Shown here: positions 1 to 10,661 of the stretch, piece after piece
Position numbering within the stretch: position 1 is the first letter of the stretch
Layout: each line of letters opens with the position of its first letter
DNA from: Pseudomonas rhizosphaerae
Lineage (GTDB): Bacteria > Pseudomonadota > Gammaproteobacteria > Pseudomonadales > Pseudomonadaceae
NCBI RefSeq assembly: GCF_000761155.1
Contig: NZ_CP009533.1
Location: 2,914,001-2,978,000, forward strand
Direction: 5' to 3'
DNA length: 64,000 nt
Notes under the pieces: generated by a model
What the model saw: only the letters and a program-made list of their open reading frames with translations
Databases searched by the model: none
Told to the model about the DNA's origin: nothing
Position numbers and translations under genes: made by a program

Positions 1-946
1 CCGCAAAACCGTGGTTCTGGCTGGTGATCATCACCACACCGCTGTCAACGTCCTGCACCGGGTGGTTGGCACCGTGGTGGCCGTGACCCATCTTGACGGT
101 CTTGGCACCGGCGGCCAGGGCCAGCAGCTGGTGACCCAGGCAGATGCCGAACACCGGAATCTCGGTCTGCAGCACTTCCTTGATCGCCTGGATAGCGTAG
201 TCGCAGGGCTCTGGATCGCCAGGGCCGTTGGACAGGAACACGCCATCGGGATTGAGTGCGAGCACGTCGGCGGCCGGGGTTTGCGCCGGCACCACGGTCA
301 GGTGGCAGCCGCGCTCGACGAGCATGCGCAGGATGTTGACCTTGACGCCGTAGTCGTAGGCGACCACGTGGTACGGCAACTCGCTGTTGGGCACGTCGGG
401 GTGGCTGTCGGATGCAAGGTTCCAGACGCTGGAGCGCCACTGGTAGGTGTCCTTGGTGCTGACCTCCTTGGCCAGGTCCATGCCCTTCAGGCCTGGGAAA
501 GCGCGGGCGGCGGCGATGGCGGCTTCTTCGCTGATGTCGTCACCGGCCATGATGCAGCCGTTCTGCGCGCCTTTCTCACGCAGGATGCGGGTCAGGCGGC
601 GGGTATCGATGCCGGCAATGGCGACGACGTTGTTGGCTTTCAGGTACTCGTCCAGCGACAGCGTGTTGCGCCAGTTGCTGGCCACCAGGGGCAGATCGCG
701 GATCACCAGGCCTGCGGACCAGACGCGATCGGACTCGGCGTCCTCAGGCGTGGTGCCGGTGTTGCCGATGTGGGGGTAGGTCAGGGTAACGATTTGCTGG
801 GCATAGGAAGGATCGGTAAGGATTTCCTGATAGCCGGTCATGGCGGTGTTGAACACCACCTCACCAACGGTTTGCCCGTCGGCTCCAATGGCTTCGCCGC
901 GAAAGATGCTGCCATCGGCAAGGGCGAGTATGGCTGGCTTAGTCAA
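1..946 (-). CDS. carA: Carbamoyl-phosphate synthase small subunit (3'-truncated by window)
   Basis: Glutaminase subunit that hydrolyses glutamine and channels ammonia to CarB for carbamoyl phosphate, feeding arginine and pyrimidine synthesis. I chose a TTG start at 944-946 because GGGAGG lies six bases upstream and the protein then begins [12 protein letters not shown] like the family. The first 315 residues are present. They include the GNTGTT region near residue 61, the nucleophile Cys269 in GICLGHQ, the HGANHPV segment near 301 and SQNHGFA near 309. The usual length is about 378 residues, so only the C-terminal end is missing past base 1. It is transcribed away from dapB, from a 296-base gap that probably holds its own promoter. 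Family assignment is very secure. Confidence 0.97.
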   Translation of the reverse strand, partial: MTKPAILALADGSIFRGEAIGADGQTVGEVVFNTAMTGYQEILTDPSYAQQIVTLTYPHIGNTGTTPEDAESDRVWSAGLVIRDLPLVASNWRNTLSLDEYLKANNVVAIAGIDTRRLTRILREKGAQNGCIMAGDDISEEAAIAAARAFPGLKGMDLAKEVSTKDTYQWRSSVWNLASDSHPDVPNSELPYHVVAYDYGVKVNILRMLVERGCHLTVVPAQTPAADVLALNPDGVFLSNGPGDPEPCDYAIQAIKEVLQTEIPVFGICLGHQLLALAAGAKTVKMGHGHHGANHPVQDVDSGVVMITSQNHGFA

Positions 947-1242
947 GAAGACCTCCCGTAAATAAAGCCTGAAAGGGCGATCGCAGGTTGTAAAAAAGCG
1001 GAATGCCGTATGGATACGTCACCCCGCTTCTTTTCATCGAATAATCTGCGCGCTTTTAGTGGACACACTAAAGCTGTAGCTTACAGAAAAGAGGGGTTTT
1101 GGTCTACCGCGAATGCGGTGGGAAGTTCGCGTGATGCGACAGGGGGCAGGGATTTGTAGAGATGGGGCTGACGTCTTCGCGGGCAGAGCCCGCTCCCACA
1201 GGGGTAGCGTTTACCTTTGGGAGCGTGACTAGGGCGATGAAG
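947..1242. other. carA-dapB intergenic region with hairpin
   Basis: This 296-base gap separates dapB from carA and contains no convincing gene. It holds a REP palindrome (1174-1202). A 7-bp stem (1055-1061 with 1066-1072, loop GACA) would lie in or near the carA leader on the minus strand. The stem is not followed by a U tract in either direction, so I do not call it a terminator. The carA promoter is probably here, but I could not choose a -35/-10 pair with confidence. Confidence 0.5.
1174..1202. repeat. REP palindrome (GCTCCCACA family)
   Basis: A single copy of the Pseudomonas repetitive extragenic palindrome with core CGCGGGCAGAGCCCGCTCCC. The same core recurs as an inverted pair at 7899-7986, and a relative occurs at 46531-46615. 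It lies in the gap 3' of dapB. Confidence 0.8.
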
Positions 1243-3191
<1,949 letters not shown>

Positions 3192-3301
3192 AAGTCTTTT
3201 TACTCTTTTGGGAGCCAGCACGCAGGGGCGCCGCTGACCGCGCCGCCAACATCCGATCGCTGTCGCATGTTGTTAAAATTCGTGTATTCCAGACACGCCA
3301 A

Positions 3302-3321
3302 CGCGGGAGCAAGCCCCCGCG
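3302..3321. repeat. GC-rich hairpin in dnaK-dnaJ gap
   Basis: An imperfect palindrome CGCGGGAGCAAGCCCCCGCG: a six-bp outer stem, one A/C mismatch, then a GC/GC inner stem. It sits between dnaK and dnaJ. It resembles a REP core and has no U tract in either direction, so it may modulate dnaJ expression relative to dnaK rather than terminate transcription. Confidence 0.5.
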
Positions 3322-3377
3322 CGGCGACATCCTACCAGTCACCGTGCAAGCACAGTCAACCGGCCGACCAACAAGAA

Positions 3378-5300
3378 TTACTTGTTGTCTTTGACTTCTT
3401 CGAACTCGGCATCGACGACGTCGTCGTGCTTGCCGGCTTCTTCTGCTGGCTGAGCAGCAGCGCCTTCAGGCTTCTCGGCCTGGTCGGCGTACATCTTCTG
3501 CGCCACTGGAGCGGAGACCTTGGACAGCTCTTCGACCTTGGCATCGATCGCTGCCTTGTCGTCGCCCTTGACCGCAGCTTCCAGCGCCACGACGGCCGCT
3601 TCGATGGCAGTTTTCTCGTCGGCAGTGACCTTGTCACCTGCGTCGGCGACCATCTTGCGAGTCGAGTGCACCAGTGCATCACCCTGGTTGCGGGCAGCGG
3701 CCAGCTCTTCGAACTTGCGGTCTTCCTCGGCGTTGACTTCAGCGTCACGAACCATCTGCTGAATTTCGTCCTCGGACAGACCAGAGTTGGCCTTGATCAC
3801 GATCGACTGGGTCTTGCCAGTGGCCTTGTCTTTCGCGCCGACGTGCAGGATGCCGTTGGCATCGATGTCGAAGGTCACTTCGATCTGCGGCACGCCACGT
3901 GGAGCTGGTGGAATCTCGGCCAGGTCGAACTTGCCCAGCGACTTGTTCTGCGCGGCTTGCTTGCGCTCGCCCTGCAGGACGTGGATGGTCACGGCGCCCT
4001 GGTTGTCGTCGGCAGTCGAGAATACCTGCGATTTCTTGGTAGGAATCGTGGTGTTCTTCTCGATCAGCGCGGTCATCACGCCACCCATGGTTTCGATACC
4101 CAGGGTCAGCGGGCTGACGTCGAGCAGCAGCACGTCCTTCACGTCACCGGCCAGTACGGCACCCTGGATGGCAGCACCCATGGCAACGGCTTCGTCAGGG
4201 TTGACGTCTTTACGTGCTTCTTTACCGAAGAAGTCGGTAACCAGCTTCTGTACCAGCGGCATGCGGGTCTGACCGCCGACCAGGATCACGTCGTTGATCG
4301 CGCCAACGTCGATACCGGCGTCTTTCATGGCGATGCGGCAAGGCTCGATGGTGCGTTGAACCAGGTCTTCGACCAGCGATTCCAGCTTGGCGCGGGAGAT
4401 CTTCACGTTCAAGTGCTTGGGACCGGTGGCGTCTGCAGTGATGTACGGCAGGTTGACGTCGGTCGACTGGCTCGAGGACAGTTCGATCTTGGCCTTTTCC
4501 GCAGCTTCTTTCAGGCGCTGCATGGCCAGCGGGTCACCCTTGAGGTTCATGCCGCTTTCTTTCTTGAACTCGTCGACGAGGTAGTCGATCAAGCGGATGT
4601 CGAAGTCTTCACCGCCCAGGAACGTGTCGCCGTTGGTGGCCAACACTTCGAACTGGTGCTCGCCATCGACTTCGGCGATTTCGATCACGGACACGTCGAA
4701 GGTACCGCCACCCAGGTCATAAACGATGACGGTGTGGTCGCCCTTGGCCTTGTCCATGCCGTATGCCAGTGCAGCGGCAGTCGGCTCGTTGATGATGCGC
4801 TTGACGTCCAGACCGGCGATACGGCCGGCGTCTTTGGTGGCTTGACGCTGGCTGTCGTTGAAGTAGGCCGGTACGGTGATGACCGCTTCAGTGACGGCTT
4901 CGCCGAGGTAGTCTTCGGCGGTTTTCTTCATCTTTTTCAAGATTTCAGCCGAGATGCCTGGCGGGGCGATTTTCTTGCCGTTGACTTCAACCCAGGCGTC
5001 GCCGTTGTTGTCGCCCTTGACGATCTTGTAAGGGACCATCTGGATGTCTTTCTGTACGACTTCTTCGTCGAAACGACGACCGATCAGACGCTTGACCGCA
5101 TACAGAGTGTTGTAGGGGTTGGTGACCGCCTGACGCTTGGCGGACTGGCCGACCAGCACTTCGCCGTCGTTGGCATAAGCAACGATCGATGGAGTGGTAC
5201 GAGCGCCTTCGGCGTTCTCGATGACCTTGGCCTTGCCGTTTTCAAGAATGGAGACGCAGGAGTTGGTGGTCCCCAGGTCGATACCGATAATCTTGCCCAT
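3378..5300 (-). CDS. dnaK: Molecular chaperone DnaK (Hsp70)
   Basis: ATP-dependent Hsp70 chaperone working with DnaJ and GrpE. The 640-residue protein begins [19 protein letters not shown], the phosphate-1 loop of the actin-like ATPase domain. It contains the phosphate-2 signature [15 protein letters not shown] near residue 195, the substrate-binding domain starting near 390 ([14 protein letters not shown]) and a C-terminal end EEVKDNK close to the EEVD-type tail of enterobacterial DnaK. The GAGAAG ribosome site lies just upstream of the ATG at 5300. It is 116 bases downstream of grpE and has its own heat-shock promoter at 5394-5421. Standard length, no oddities. Confidence 0.99.
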   Translation of the reverse strand: MGKIIGIDLGTTNSCVSILENGKAKVIENAEGARTTPSIVAYANDGEVLVGQSAKRQAVTNPYNTLYAVKRLIGRRFDEEVVQKDIQMVPYKIVKGDNNGDAWVEVNGKKIAPPGISAEILKKMKKTAEDYLGEAVTEAVITVPAYFNDSQRQATKDAGRIAGLDVKRIINEPTAAALAYGMDKAKGDHTVIVYDLGGGTFDVSVIEIAEVDGEHQFEVLATNGDTFLGGEDFDIRLIDYLVDEFKKESGMNLKGDPLAMQRLKEAAEKAKIELSSSQSTDVNLPYITADATGPKHLNVKISRAKLESLVEDLVQRTIEPCRIAMKDAGIDVGAINDVILVGGQTRMPLVQKLVTDFFGKEARKDVNPDEAVAMGAAIQGAVLAGDVKDVLLLDVSPLTLGIETMGGVMTALIEKNTTIPTKKSQVFSTADDNQGAVTIHVLQGERKQAAQNKSLGKFDLAEIPPAPRGVPQIEVTFDIDANGILHVGAKDKATGKTQSIVIKANSGLSEDEIQQMVRDAEVNAEEDRKFEELAAARNQGDALVHSTRKMVADAGDKVTADEKTAIEAAVVALEAAVKGDDKAAIDAKVEELSKVSAPVAQKMYADQAEKPEGAAAQPAEEAGKHDDVVDAEFEEVKDNK

Positions 5301-5393
5301 GTTTCTTCTCCTGGCACTAACGCCCGAAAATTTTGGATTTGGTTGCCGCAGCAGTGGTGGCTGTCTGCGGTAGCACTTAAACGCTTGACACTA

Positions 5394-5421
5394 AGATGGG
5401 GGCCACTTGGCCGATTTCAAG
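5394..5421 (-). promoter_or_regulatory. Sigma-32 promoter of dnaK
   Basis: On the minus strand, CTTGAAA (5415-5421), a 13-base spacer and CCCCATCT (5394-5401) match the RpoH consensus CTTGAAA-N11-16-CCCCATNT almost perfectly. The -35 box overlaps the grpE stop codon (TGA at 5417-5419). dnaK can therefore be heat-induced independently of the upstream grpE transcript. Confidence 0.88.
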
Positions 5422-5983
5422 CCTGCTCGTCGATCGAAGGCGAAACCGGTGCAGCGGCCTTGCTGACCACGACCATGGCCGGGCGCAGCAGGCGTCCATT
5501 TAGCTGATAGCCCTTCTGGAAAACTTTCAACACACTGTTGGGCTCGACGTCCGCGCTTTCCTGCATCGCCATTGCCTGGTGATGCTCGGCATTGAACGGC
5601 TGGCCATGCGGATCGATGGCTTCCAGGTTGTAACGCTTGAGCGTGTCCTGAAACATCTTCAAGGTCAGCTGCATGCCTTCGCGCATCGGACGAATGCTTT
5701 CGTCTTCGGGGCTGGACAGCTCGATACCGCGCTCAAGGCTGTCGAGCACGGGCAGCAGGTCGCCGGAGAACTTCTCGAGAGCAAACTTGTGCGCCTTTTC
5801 CACGTCCTGGTCGGCGCGGCGGCGAACGTTCTGCAGGTCGGCGGCAACGCGCAGGGACTGATCCTGGGCGGCGGCGAGCTGCTCTTCAAGCACCTGCACG
5901 CGCGCGGCAAGGTCGTCGGCACCGGCGTCGGCGGCCTGATTAGCGTCTAGATTCTGATCGTCCAGGTTCTGTTCGTCAGCCAT
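5417..5983 (-). CDS. grpE: Nucleotide exchange factor GrpE
   Basis: Exchange factor that releases ADP from DnaK. The 188-residue protein has an acidic, Gln/Asp-rich N-terminus and a long coiled coil (about residues 27-90, [15 protein letters not shown]...). The C-terminal beta domain carries the usual [13 protein letters not shown] and [18 protein letters not shown] segments. The start MADEQNL at 5983 has GGAGAG upstream (5990-5995). It is the first gene of the grpE-dnaK-dnaJ cluster, transcribed from the sigma-32 promoter at 6037-6064 and divergent from recN. Its stop codon is embedded in the dnaK promoter. Confidence 0.97.
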   Translation of the reverse strand: MADEQNLDDQNLDANQAADAGADDLAARVQVLEEQLAAAQDQSLRVAADLQNVRRRADQDVEKAHKFALEKFSGDLLPVLDSLERGIELSSPEDESIRPMREGMQLTLKMFQDTLKRYNLEAIDPHGQPFNAEHHQAMAMQESADVEPNSVLKVFQKGYQLNGRLLRPAMVVVSKAAAPVSPSIDEQA

Positions 5984-6036
5984 TGGTTCTCTCCTCTCGA
6001 TTACGTCCGCGAGGTCGACTCGCGCTTCTGACCGGT

Positions 6037-6064
6037 ATATGGGGTCGCAAATCTGCGCTTCAAG
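6037..6064 (-). promoter_or_regulatory. Sigma-32 promoter of grpE
   Basis: On the minus strand, CTTGAAG (6058-6064), a 13-base spacer and CCCCATAT (6037-6044) closely match the RpoH consensus. The spacer length equals that of the dnaK promoter. The predicted start site is about 45 bases upstream of the grpE ATG. Confidence 0.87.
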
Positions 6065-6150
6065 GGCTGGCGATCAGCGGCTGCACAGGAGTTTCCCAAG
6101 GAGGCAATAAAAAATGCAGGTTTCAGGCGAAAACGACCTAAAGGCGAATA

Positions 6151-6187
6151 TTGTCAGGCCTGCATAAAACACTGTATAAATAACCAG
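6151..6187 (+). promoter_or_regulatory. recN promoter with LexA (SOS) box
   Basis: CTGTATAAATAACCAG at 6172-6187 fits the LexA operator CTG-N10-CAG with the AT-rich centre expected. A plausible sigma-70 promoter overlaps it: TTGTCA (6151-6156), 18 bases, TATAAA (6175-6180). LexA binding would cover the -10 box, as expected for recN, a classical SOS gene. Confidence 0.78.
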
Positions 6188-6211
6188 ACATTCATGCCTG
6201 GGGGCGGTCTT

Positions 6212-7885
6212 ATGCTGGTGCACCTGTCCGTACACAACTATGCCATCGTCGAACATCTCGACCTCGAACTCGAGCGCGGGATGAGCGTGATCACGGGTGA
6301 AACCGGCGCCGGCAAATCGATCATGCTCGATGCGCTAGGCCTGGCCCTGGGCGATCGTGCCGACAGTGGTGTGGTCCGGCCGGGCGCCGACAAGGCCGAC
6401 ATCCTTGCCACCTTCGACCTGGTCGATATCCCTGAGGCCAGCACCTGGCTCGCCGAACGCGATTTGGAAACCGACGGCCCCTGCATTCTGCGTCGCGTGA
6501 TCACGGCCAAGGGCGGTTCGCGCGGCTACATCAACGGCACGCCCTGCCCGCTCGGCGACCTCAAGTCCCTGGGCGAGCTGTTGATCGACATCCACAGCCA
6601 GCATGAGCACCAGTCGCTGCTGAAGACCGACACCCATCGCCGCCTGCTCGACGAATACGCCGGCGCCAGCGACCTGGCCCGACAGGTGCAATTGGCCGCG
6701 CAGAAATGGCGGCAGACACGCCAGGAGCTCGAACGTCTGTCGGACTCCGGCGACGAGCAACGCGCGCGGCATCAGTTGCTCAGCTATCAGCTGGAAGAAT
6801 TGGAAAACCTCGGCCTGGGCGAAAACGAGCTGGAGCAGCTGGAGCAGGAACACAAGAACCTGACCAACGCCGAAGCATTGTTCGGCATCTGCCGTCAGGT
6901 CATCGACCACTGCAGCGAAAACGATTCGGGCAATGTGCTCAGCGCACTGACCGCCAGCCTGAATCGCCTGGGCGGCGTCAGCAATGCACCCAGCGCGCTG
7001 GGCGAGGCCGCCTCGATGCTGGCCACGGCGCAGATCCAGGTCGAAGAAGCGGTCGGCGAACTCAATCGCTTTCTCGACCACTTCGAGGCCGACCCGGCGC
7101 GCTTGCAGCACATCGAGGAACGGCTCGATACCATCTATACGCTGGCACGCAAACACCGCGTTCACCCGACCGAAGTGGTGGCGCTGCAACACCGGCTGCT
7201 CGAAGAACTGGAAGGCTTGAACGCCAGCGATGAATCCATCGAGCAGTTGGGTGAAGAGCTGGCCGCCTATGCCCGTCACTACCAGGAAAAAGCCCGCGAG
7301 CTGACCGGCCTGCGTACGCATGCGGCGGCACAACTGGCCGCGGCGGTCGAAGTGGAAATCCAGCGCCTGGGCATGCCAGGCGGGCGTTTCACCATCGAAC
7401 TGCGCGCCAATGCCCATGAGGACTTGCATCCCAATGGCCTGGAGCAGGTCGAACTGCTGGTCAGTGCCAACCCAGGGCAGCCAATGAAACCCCTCGCCAA
7501 AGTGGCTTCGGGTGGCGAGCTGTCGCGGATCAGCCTGGCGATCCAGGTGATCACCGCGCAGACCTCACGGGTTCCGACGCTGGTGTTCGACGAAGTCGAC
7601 GTGGGCATCGGCGGGCCGACAGCCGAGATCGTCGGGCAGTTGCTGCGACGTCTGGGCGAGCGCGGGCAGGTGTTGACCGTGACGCACCTGCCGCAGGTGG
7701 CGGCTCAAGGTCATCATCATCTGTTCGTGCATAAAGTACGCGGCAGCGACGAGACGCGCACTGCGGTGTCGAACCTGGGCAAGGGCGAGCGCGTAGAAGA
7801 AGTAGCGCGGATGCTGGGCGGGATCGATTTGACCAAGGAATCGTTGGCGCATGCCAAGAAGATGGTGGTGACGGCGAAGGGTTGA
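6212..7885 (+). CDS. recN: DNA repair protein RecN
   Basis: SMC-like ATPase that holds broken DNA ends during recombinational repair. The 557-residue protein starts MLVHLSVHNYAIVEHLDLEL and has Walker A GETGAGKS at residues 29-36. A long coiled-coil middle follows (about 160-370). The C-terminal half carries the ABC signature VASGGELSRI and Walker B TLVFDEVDVGIGG. I use the ATG at 6212; an ATG six codons upstream (6194) is possible but is less like other RecN proteins, and neither has a strong ribosome site. The LexA box lies about 25 bases upstream. It is divergent from grpE and convergent with fur. Confidence 0.96.
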   Translation: MLVHLSVHNYAIVEHLDLELERGMSVITGETGAGKSIMLDALGLALGDRADSGVVRPGADKADILATFDLVDIPEASTWLAERDLETDGPCILRRVITAKGGSRGYINGTPCPLGDLKSLGELLIDIHSQHEHQSLLKTDTHRRLLDEYAGASDLARQVQLAAQKWRQTRQELERLSDSGDEQRARHQLLSYQLEELENLGLGENELEQLEQEHKNLTNAEALFGICRQVIDHCSENDSGNVLSALTASLNRLGGVSNAPSALGEAASMLATAQIQVEEAVGELNRFLDHFEADPARLQHIEERLDTIYTLARKHRVHPTEVVALQHRLLEELEGLNASDESIEQLGEELAAYARHYQEKARELTGLRTHAAAQLAAAVEVEIQRLGMPGGRFTIELRANAHEDLHPNGLEQVELLVSANPGQPMKPLAKVASGGELSRISLAIQVITAQTSRVPTLVFDEVDVGIGGPTAEIVGQLLRRLGERGQVLTVTHLPQVAAQGHHHLFVHKVRGSDETRTAVSNLGKGERVEEVARMLGGIDLTKESLAHAKKMVVTAKG

Positions 7886-7898
7886 TTGCTGCAGGTCT

Positions 7899-7986
7899 GG
7901 CCTCTTCGCGGGCAGAGACCCGCTCCCACAACACGGCAGCGCAACCCTGCTCCATGTGGGAGCGGGTCTCTGCCCGCGAAGAGGCC
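7899..7986. repeat. Inverted pair of REP elements (recN-fur)
   Basis: Two 32-base arms, 7899-7930 and 7955-7986, are exact reverse complements separated by a 24-base loop. Each arm contains the REP core CGCGGGCAGAGACCCGCTCC. The pair lies between the convergent recN and fur genes and could fold into a very stable cruciform or RNA hairpin that blocks read-through or 3' exonucleases. Confidence 0.88.
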
Positions 7987-8004
7987 CTCACTGACTTCAC
8001 ACAT

Positions 8005-8031
8005 AAAAAAGGCGACCCTAGGGTCGCCTTT
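8005..8031. terminator. Bidirectional terminator between recN and fur
   Basis: GGCGACCC-TA-GGGTCGCC (8011-8028) forms an eight-bp stem. Six A residues lie on its left (a U6 tract for the minus-strand fur transcript) and TTT on its right. It is strongest for fur. Confidence 0.85.
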
Positions 8032-8048
8032 CTGCATCCAGCCTGGTC

Positions 8049-8453
8049 TTACTTCGGCTTGCGCACGTACAACACCAGGTTGTGATCCACCAGTTCGTAA
8101 CCGTGCTCGGTGACGATTTCTTTCTGGCGGCGTTCGATCTCGTGATCGGTAAACTCGATCACTTCACCGGAGTCGACGTCGACCATGTGGTCGTGGTGCT
8201 CGCCATCCGCCAATTCGAACACGGCATGGCCGCCGTCGAAATTGTGACGGGCTACCAGACCGGCCGCTTCGAATTGGGTCAGGACACGGTAAACCGTGGC
8301 CAGGCCCACATCCTCACCAGCTTCCATCAGCGCCTTGTAGACCTCTTCGGCGCTCATGTGACGTTGCTGTGCCGATTCCAGCATTTGCAAGATCTTGACC
8401 CGTGGAAGGGTCACCTTGAGGCCGGCTTTACGCAGTTCGCTATTATCAACCAT
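8049..8453 (-). CDS. fur: Ferric uptake regulator Fur
   Basis: Fe(II)-responsive repressor of iron acquisition genes. The 134-residue protein starts MVDNSELRKAGLKVTLPRVK and has the winged-helix DNA-binding domain in residues 1-80. The metal-binding block GEHHDHMVDVD (His86, His87, His89) and the C-terminal dimerisation domain follow. A longer in-frame reading to 8549 adds residues not found in Fur, so 8453 is chosen. The protein contains no cysteine: positions of the E. coli structural Cys pair after HDH are Asp and Ser, so it cannot form the Cys4 zinc site. It is divergent from bamE, sharing a 98-base control region, as is usual in Pseudomonas. Confidence 0.97.
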   Translation of the reverse strand: MVDNSELRKAGLKVTLPRVKILQMLESAQQRHMSAEEVYKALMEAGEDVGLATVYRVLTQFEAAGLVARHNFDGGHAVFELADGEHHDHMVDVDSGEVIEFTDHEIERRQKEIVTEHGYELVDHNLVLYVRKPK

Positions 8454-8551
8454 GGTCAGCTTTCTCAACGATGCGGCTTCGCAGCATCTATTAATGCGGG
8501 TATGATCGGGGTTTACGTTGTCCCAGCCAAGATAGTGGAAGTCGCCCACCG

Positions 8552-9073
8552 ATGCAAAACACCAAGCACTTGCTAACCAGCCTCACCTTCGTGGGACTGC
8601 TCGCACTCGCCGGTTGTTCATTCCCCGGGGTTTACAAAATCGACATCCAGCAGGGCAATGTCGTCACGCAGGACATGATAGACCAGTTAAGGCCCGGAAT
8701 GACCCGTCGGCAAGTAAGGTTTATCATGGGCAACCCACTGCTGGTCGACACGTTTCACGCCAATCGCTGGGATTACCTGTACAGCTTGCAGCCAGGTGGC
8801 GGCGAACGTCAGCAGGAACGCATGAGTGTCCTGTTCAACGGCAACGACCAACTGGTTGGCCTGTCCGGTGATTTCATGCCCGGCGTCAGCAAGGACCAGG
8901 CTATCCTGGGCAGCGACACCGATACCAACGTGGCACCCCAGCAGGGCGAGCCGCAAAAGGCCGAAGAGCCGCCCAAGCCGGGCTCGATGCTCGAAGACAT
9001 CCAGCGCGATGTCGACGGCGTGAAGACTGTTCCCGTCCCGGCGCCGCAGCCGCTGGACGTCTCGCCGCAATAA
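8552..9073 (+). CDS. bamE: Outer membrane assembly lipoprotein BamE/OmlA
   Basis: Small lipoprotein of the BAM complex that stabilises BamA-BamD during insertion of outer-membrane proteins. The 173-residue precursor has a signal peptide ending in the lipobox LALAGC with the lipidated Cys22. The SmpA/OmlA fold follows at about residues 40-110 ([19 protein letters not shown]...DYLYSL). The C-terminal tail (about 125-173) is Pro/Glu-rich and longer than in E. coli BamE, as in other pseudomonads. It is divergent from fur and followed by a strong terminator. The ribosome site is weak (GGAAG, about 12 bases upstream). Confidence 0.94.
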   Translation: MQNTKHLLTSLTFVGLLALAGCSFPGVYKIDIQQGNVVTQDMIDQLRPGMTRRQVRFIMGNPLLVDTFHANRWDYLYSLQPGGGERQQERMSVLFNGNDQLVGLSGDFMPGVSKDQAILGSDTDTNVAPQQGEPQKAEEPPKPGSMLEDIQRDVDGVKTVPVPAPQPLDVSPQ

Positions 9074-9084
9074 GCGAGCGATAC

Positions 9085-9114
9085 GAAAAAAGCCCGGTCA
9101 TGCCGGGCTTTTTC
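9085..9114. terminator. Bidirectional terminator between bamE and rnfH
   Basis: AGCCCGG (9091-9097) pairs with CCGGGCT (9103-9109). A tracts on the left and T tracts on the right extend the stem and serve both convergent genes. Confidence 0.9.
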
Positions 9115-9132
9115 ATGAGCGCAAAAAAGTGT

Positions 9133-9444
9133 TTAGCGAACCTTGCGTGCCTGCGCCGCTTTGGCCGCGCGCAATCGTCGCACTTCTTTTGGATCCGCCA
9201 GCAACGGTCGGTAAAGCTCGATGCGCTCACCCGCTCGCAGTACATGCTCGGCGGGAGACGCCAACAGGCTTGAGAAGATACCCACAGGGCATTGGGAAAA
9301 ATCCACTTCCGGGAAGCGCTCGGCGATGCCGGACAGTTCGATGGCCTGCGCAACGCAGGTCCCGACGGGCACTTGAAGAGCGATCAATGCCTGGTCATCG
9401 ACCGCGGCATAGGCCACTTCGATATCAATCAACGGATCAGCCAT
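9133..9444 (-). CDS. rnfH: RnfH family protein (UPF0125)
   Basis: A 103-residue protein of the RnfH/UPF0125 family, with a ubiquitin-like beta-grasp fold related to ThiS/MoaD. It has no C-terminal Gly-Gly and no established biochemical activity. Recognisable segments are DIEVAYAAVDDQALIALQVP near the start, CPVGIFSSLLASPAEHVLRAGERIELYRPLLADPKEVRR in the middle and a basic C-terminus. The ATG at 9444 overlaps the end of ratA by eight bases, so the pair is translationally coupled. The ratA-rnfH pairing is common in gammaproteobacteria. Confidence 0.92.
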   Translation of the reverse strand: MADPLIDIEVAYAAVDDQALIALQVPVGTCVAQAIELSGIAERFPEVDFSQCPVGIFSSLLASPAEHVLRAGERIELYRPLLADPKEVRRLRAAKAAQARKVR

Positions 9445-9871
9445 GCAACTGCTTGGCGCGCTGGCAGAAAGCATCGACCAGAGTATTGGCAGCCTGATTG
9501 AACAGCGGACCCAAGGTCGCGCGAACGATCGGGCCAGCGTAGTCGAAGGACAGATCGAGGCTGATCTTGCAGGCCTTCTCACCCAGGGGCTTGAACACCC
9601 ACATGCCGTGCAACTGATTGAACGGCCCTTCTTCCAGATTCATCTCGATGGAGCGGCCGGGCTCCAGGGTATTGCGGGTCACGAAGTGCTGACTCAACCC
9701 ACCCTTGGCGATGTCCAGGTTGGCACGCATCAAGGTATCGGTTTCTTCGAGGATGGTGGTGGCCGAACACCAGGGCAGGAACTCAGGATAGCGGGACACA
9801 TCGTTGACCAGGTCATACAGGGCCTGAGCGGGATAGGGCAGCAGAGCCGAGCGTTGAATATGGGTAGTCAT
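9437..9871 (-). CDS. ratA: RatA/PasT-type START-domain protein
   Basis: A 144-residue single-domain protein of the polyketide cyclase/START superfamily, homologous to E. coli RatA (PasT). That protein was described as inhibiting 70S assembly and is related to the yeast coenzyme Q carrier Coq10. Family segments are SALLPYPAQALYDLVNDVSRYPEFLPWC at the N-terminus, EGPFNQLHGMWVFKPLG in the middle and the helix NQAANTLVDAFCQRAKQLHG at the end. It overlaps rnfH by eight bases and is divergent from smpB. Whether it acts as a toxin or a quinone-binding protein cannot be read from sequence. Confidence 0.93.
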   Translation of the reverse strand: MTTHIQRSALLPYPAQALYDLVNDVSRYPEFLPWCSATTILEETDTLMRANLDIAKGGLSQHFVTRNTLEPGRSIEMNLEEGPFNQLHGMWVFKPLGEKACKISLDLSFDYAGPIVRATLGPLFNQAANTLVDAFCQRAKQLHG

Positions 9872-10114
9872 GCGAGCGTCACTTCCAAAACTGGGCGGCG
9901 GACGCGAGCTTCACGCGCCGGCCGGACGACGCCAACGGCGCCTTGAAAATAAGGTAGGCATGCCAGCAGACAAGGGGCACGCCAACGAAATCACGGGGCT
10001 TCTTTGTCGACAGCGGCGAAGCGCAGGCTATCCAAAAAGATCAGGTATTGTCCGGTATTCATTGCAACCGCTCAAGCGCACCGCAATACCGTAGCCGAGA
10101 GCGCAACGACTGCC

Positions 10115-10129
10115 TATAATGCGCGCCCT
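10115..10129 (+). promoter_or_regulatory. Candidate smpB promoter -10 box and GC-rich discriminator
   Basis: A perfect TATAAT (10115-10120) followed by the discriminator GCGCGCCC ends directly before the smpB ATG at 10130. No good -35 box is visible 17 bases upstream. If used, the transcript would start within about three bases of the ATG, giving a leaderless or nearly leaderless mRNA. GC-rich discriminators are typical of stringently controlled promoters. Confidence 0.5.
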
Positions 10130-10612
10130 ATGGCCAAATTAAAGAAACACCCTACAGGGACCATCGCGCAGAACAAGAAAGCGCGACACGATTACTTCAT
10201 CGAACACCGTTTCGAGGCTGGCTTGGTCCTGGCCGGTTGGGAAGTAAAAAGCCTGCGTGCCGGCAAGGCGCAACTGGTGGACAGCTACGTGCTGCTCAAG
10301 GATGGCGAAGCTTGGCTGATGGGTAGCCACTTCACTCCCCTGACCACGGCCAGCACCCACGTGATCGCCGACCCGACGCGTACCCGCAAACTGTTGCTCA
10401 ACCGCCGCGAGCTGGAAAAGCTGTTCGCTCAGGTTCAGCAAAAGGGCTATGCCTGCGTGGCCTTGTCGATCTACTGGAGCAAGCACTTGATCAAGTGCGA
10501 AATCGCTCTGGGCAAGGGCAAGAAGGAATACGACAAGCGCGACACCGAGCGCGAACGCGATTCCAATCGCGAGCTGCAGCGTGCCGTGCGCAACAAGGGC
10601 AAGGAAGACTGA
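10130..10612 (+). CDS. smpB: SsrA-binding protein SmpB
   Basis: tmRNA partner that places alanyl-tmRNA in stalled ribosomes. The 160-residue protein starts [21 protein letters not shown]. It has the OB-fold core ([28 protein letters not shown], about residues 21-50) and the [17 protein letters not shown] tail near 130-146, which mimics the codon-anticodon helix. The ATG at 10130 gives the family N-terminus; an in-frame reading from 10004 adds unrelated residues. No Shine-Dalgarno sequence precedes it, and a TATAAT box ends ten bases upstream. The tmRNA gene ssrA lies 3.3 kb downstream on the same strand. Confidence 0.97.
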   Translation: MAKLKKHPTGTIAQNKKARHDYFIEHRFEAGLVLAGWEVKSLRAGKAQLVDSYVLLKDGEAWLMGSHFTPLTTASTHVIADPTRTRKLLLNRRELEKLFAQVQQKGYACVALSIYWSKHLIKCEIALGKGKKEYDKRDTERERDSNRELQRAVRNKGKED

Positions 10613-10661
10613 CTTCCCGCCCCTTGCAGCGCCGGCTTCGCCGCGATTTCCGGCTTGACCT

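Noticed and set aside
1055-1072. Hairpin in the carA leader considered as a pyrimidine attenuator
   Set aside because: There is no U tract, competing antiterminator or leader peptide that I could identify.
6074-6256. Small open frame between grpE and recN on the minus strand
   Set aside because: It overlaps the recN promoter, the LexA box and the recN start, has no ribosome site and resembles no protein.
10632-10644. Hairpin CGGC-TTC-GCCG between smpB and lldR considered as a terminator
   Set aside because: The stem is only four bp and there is no T tract in either direction.
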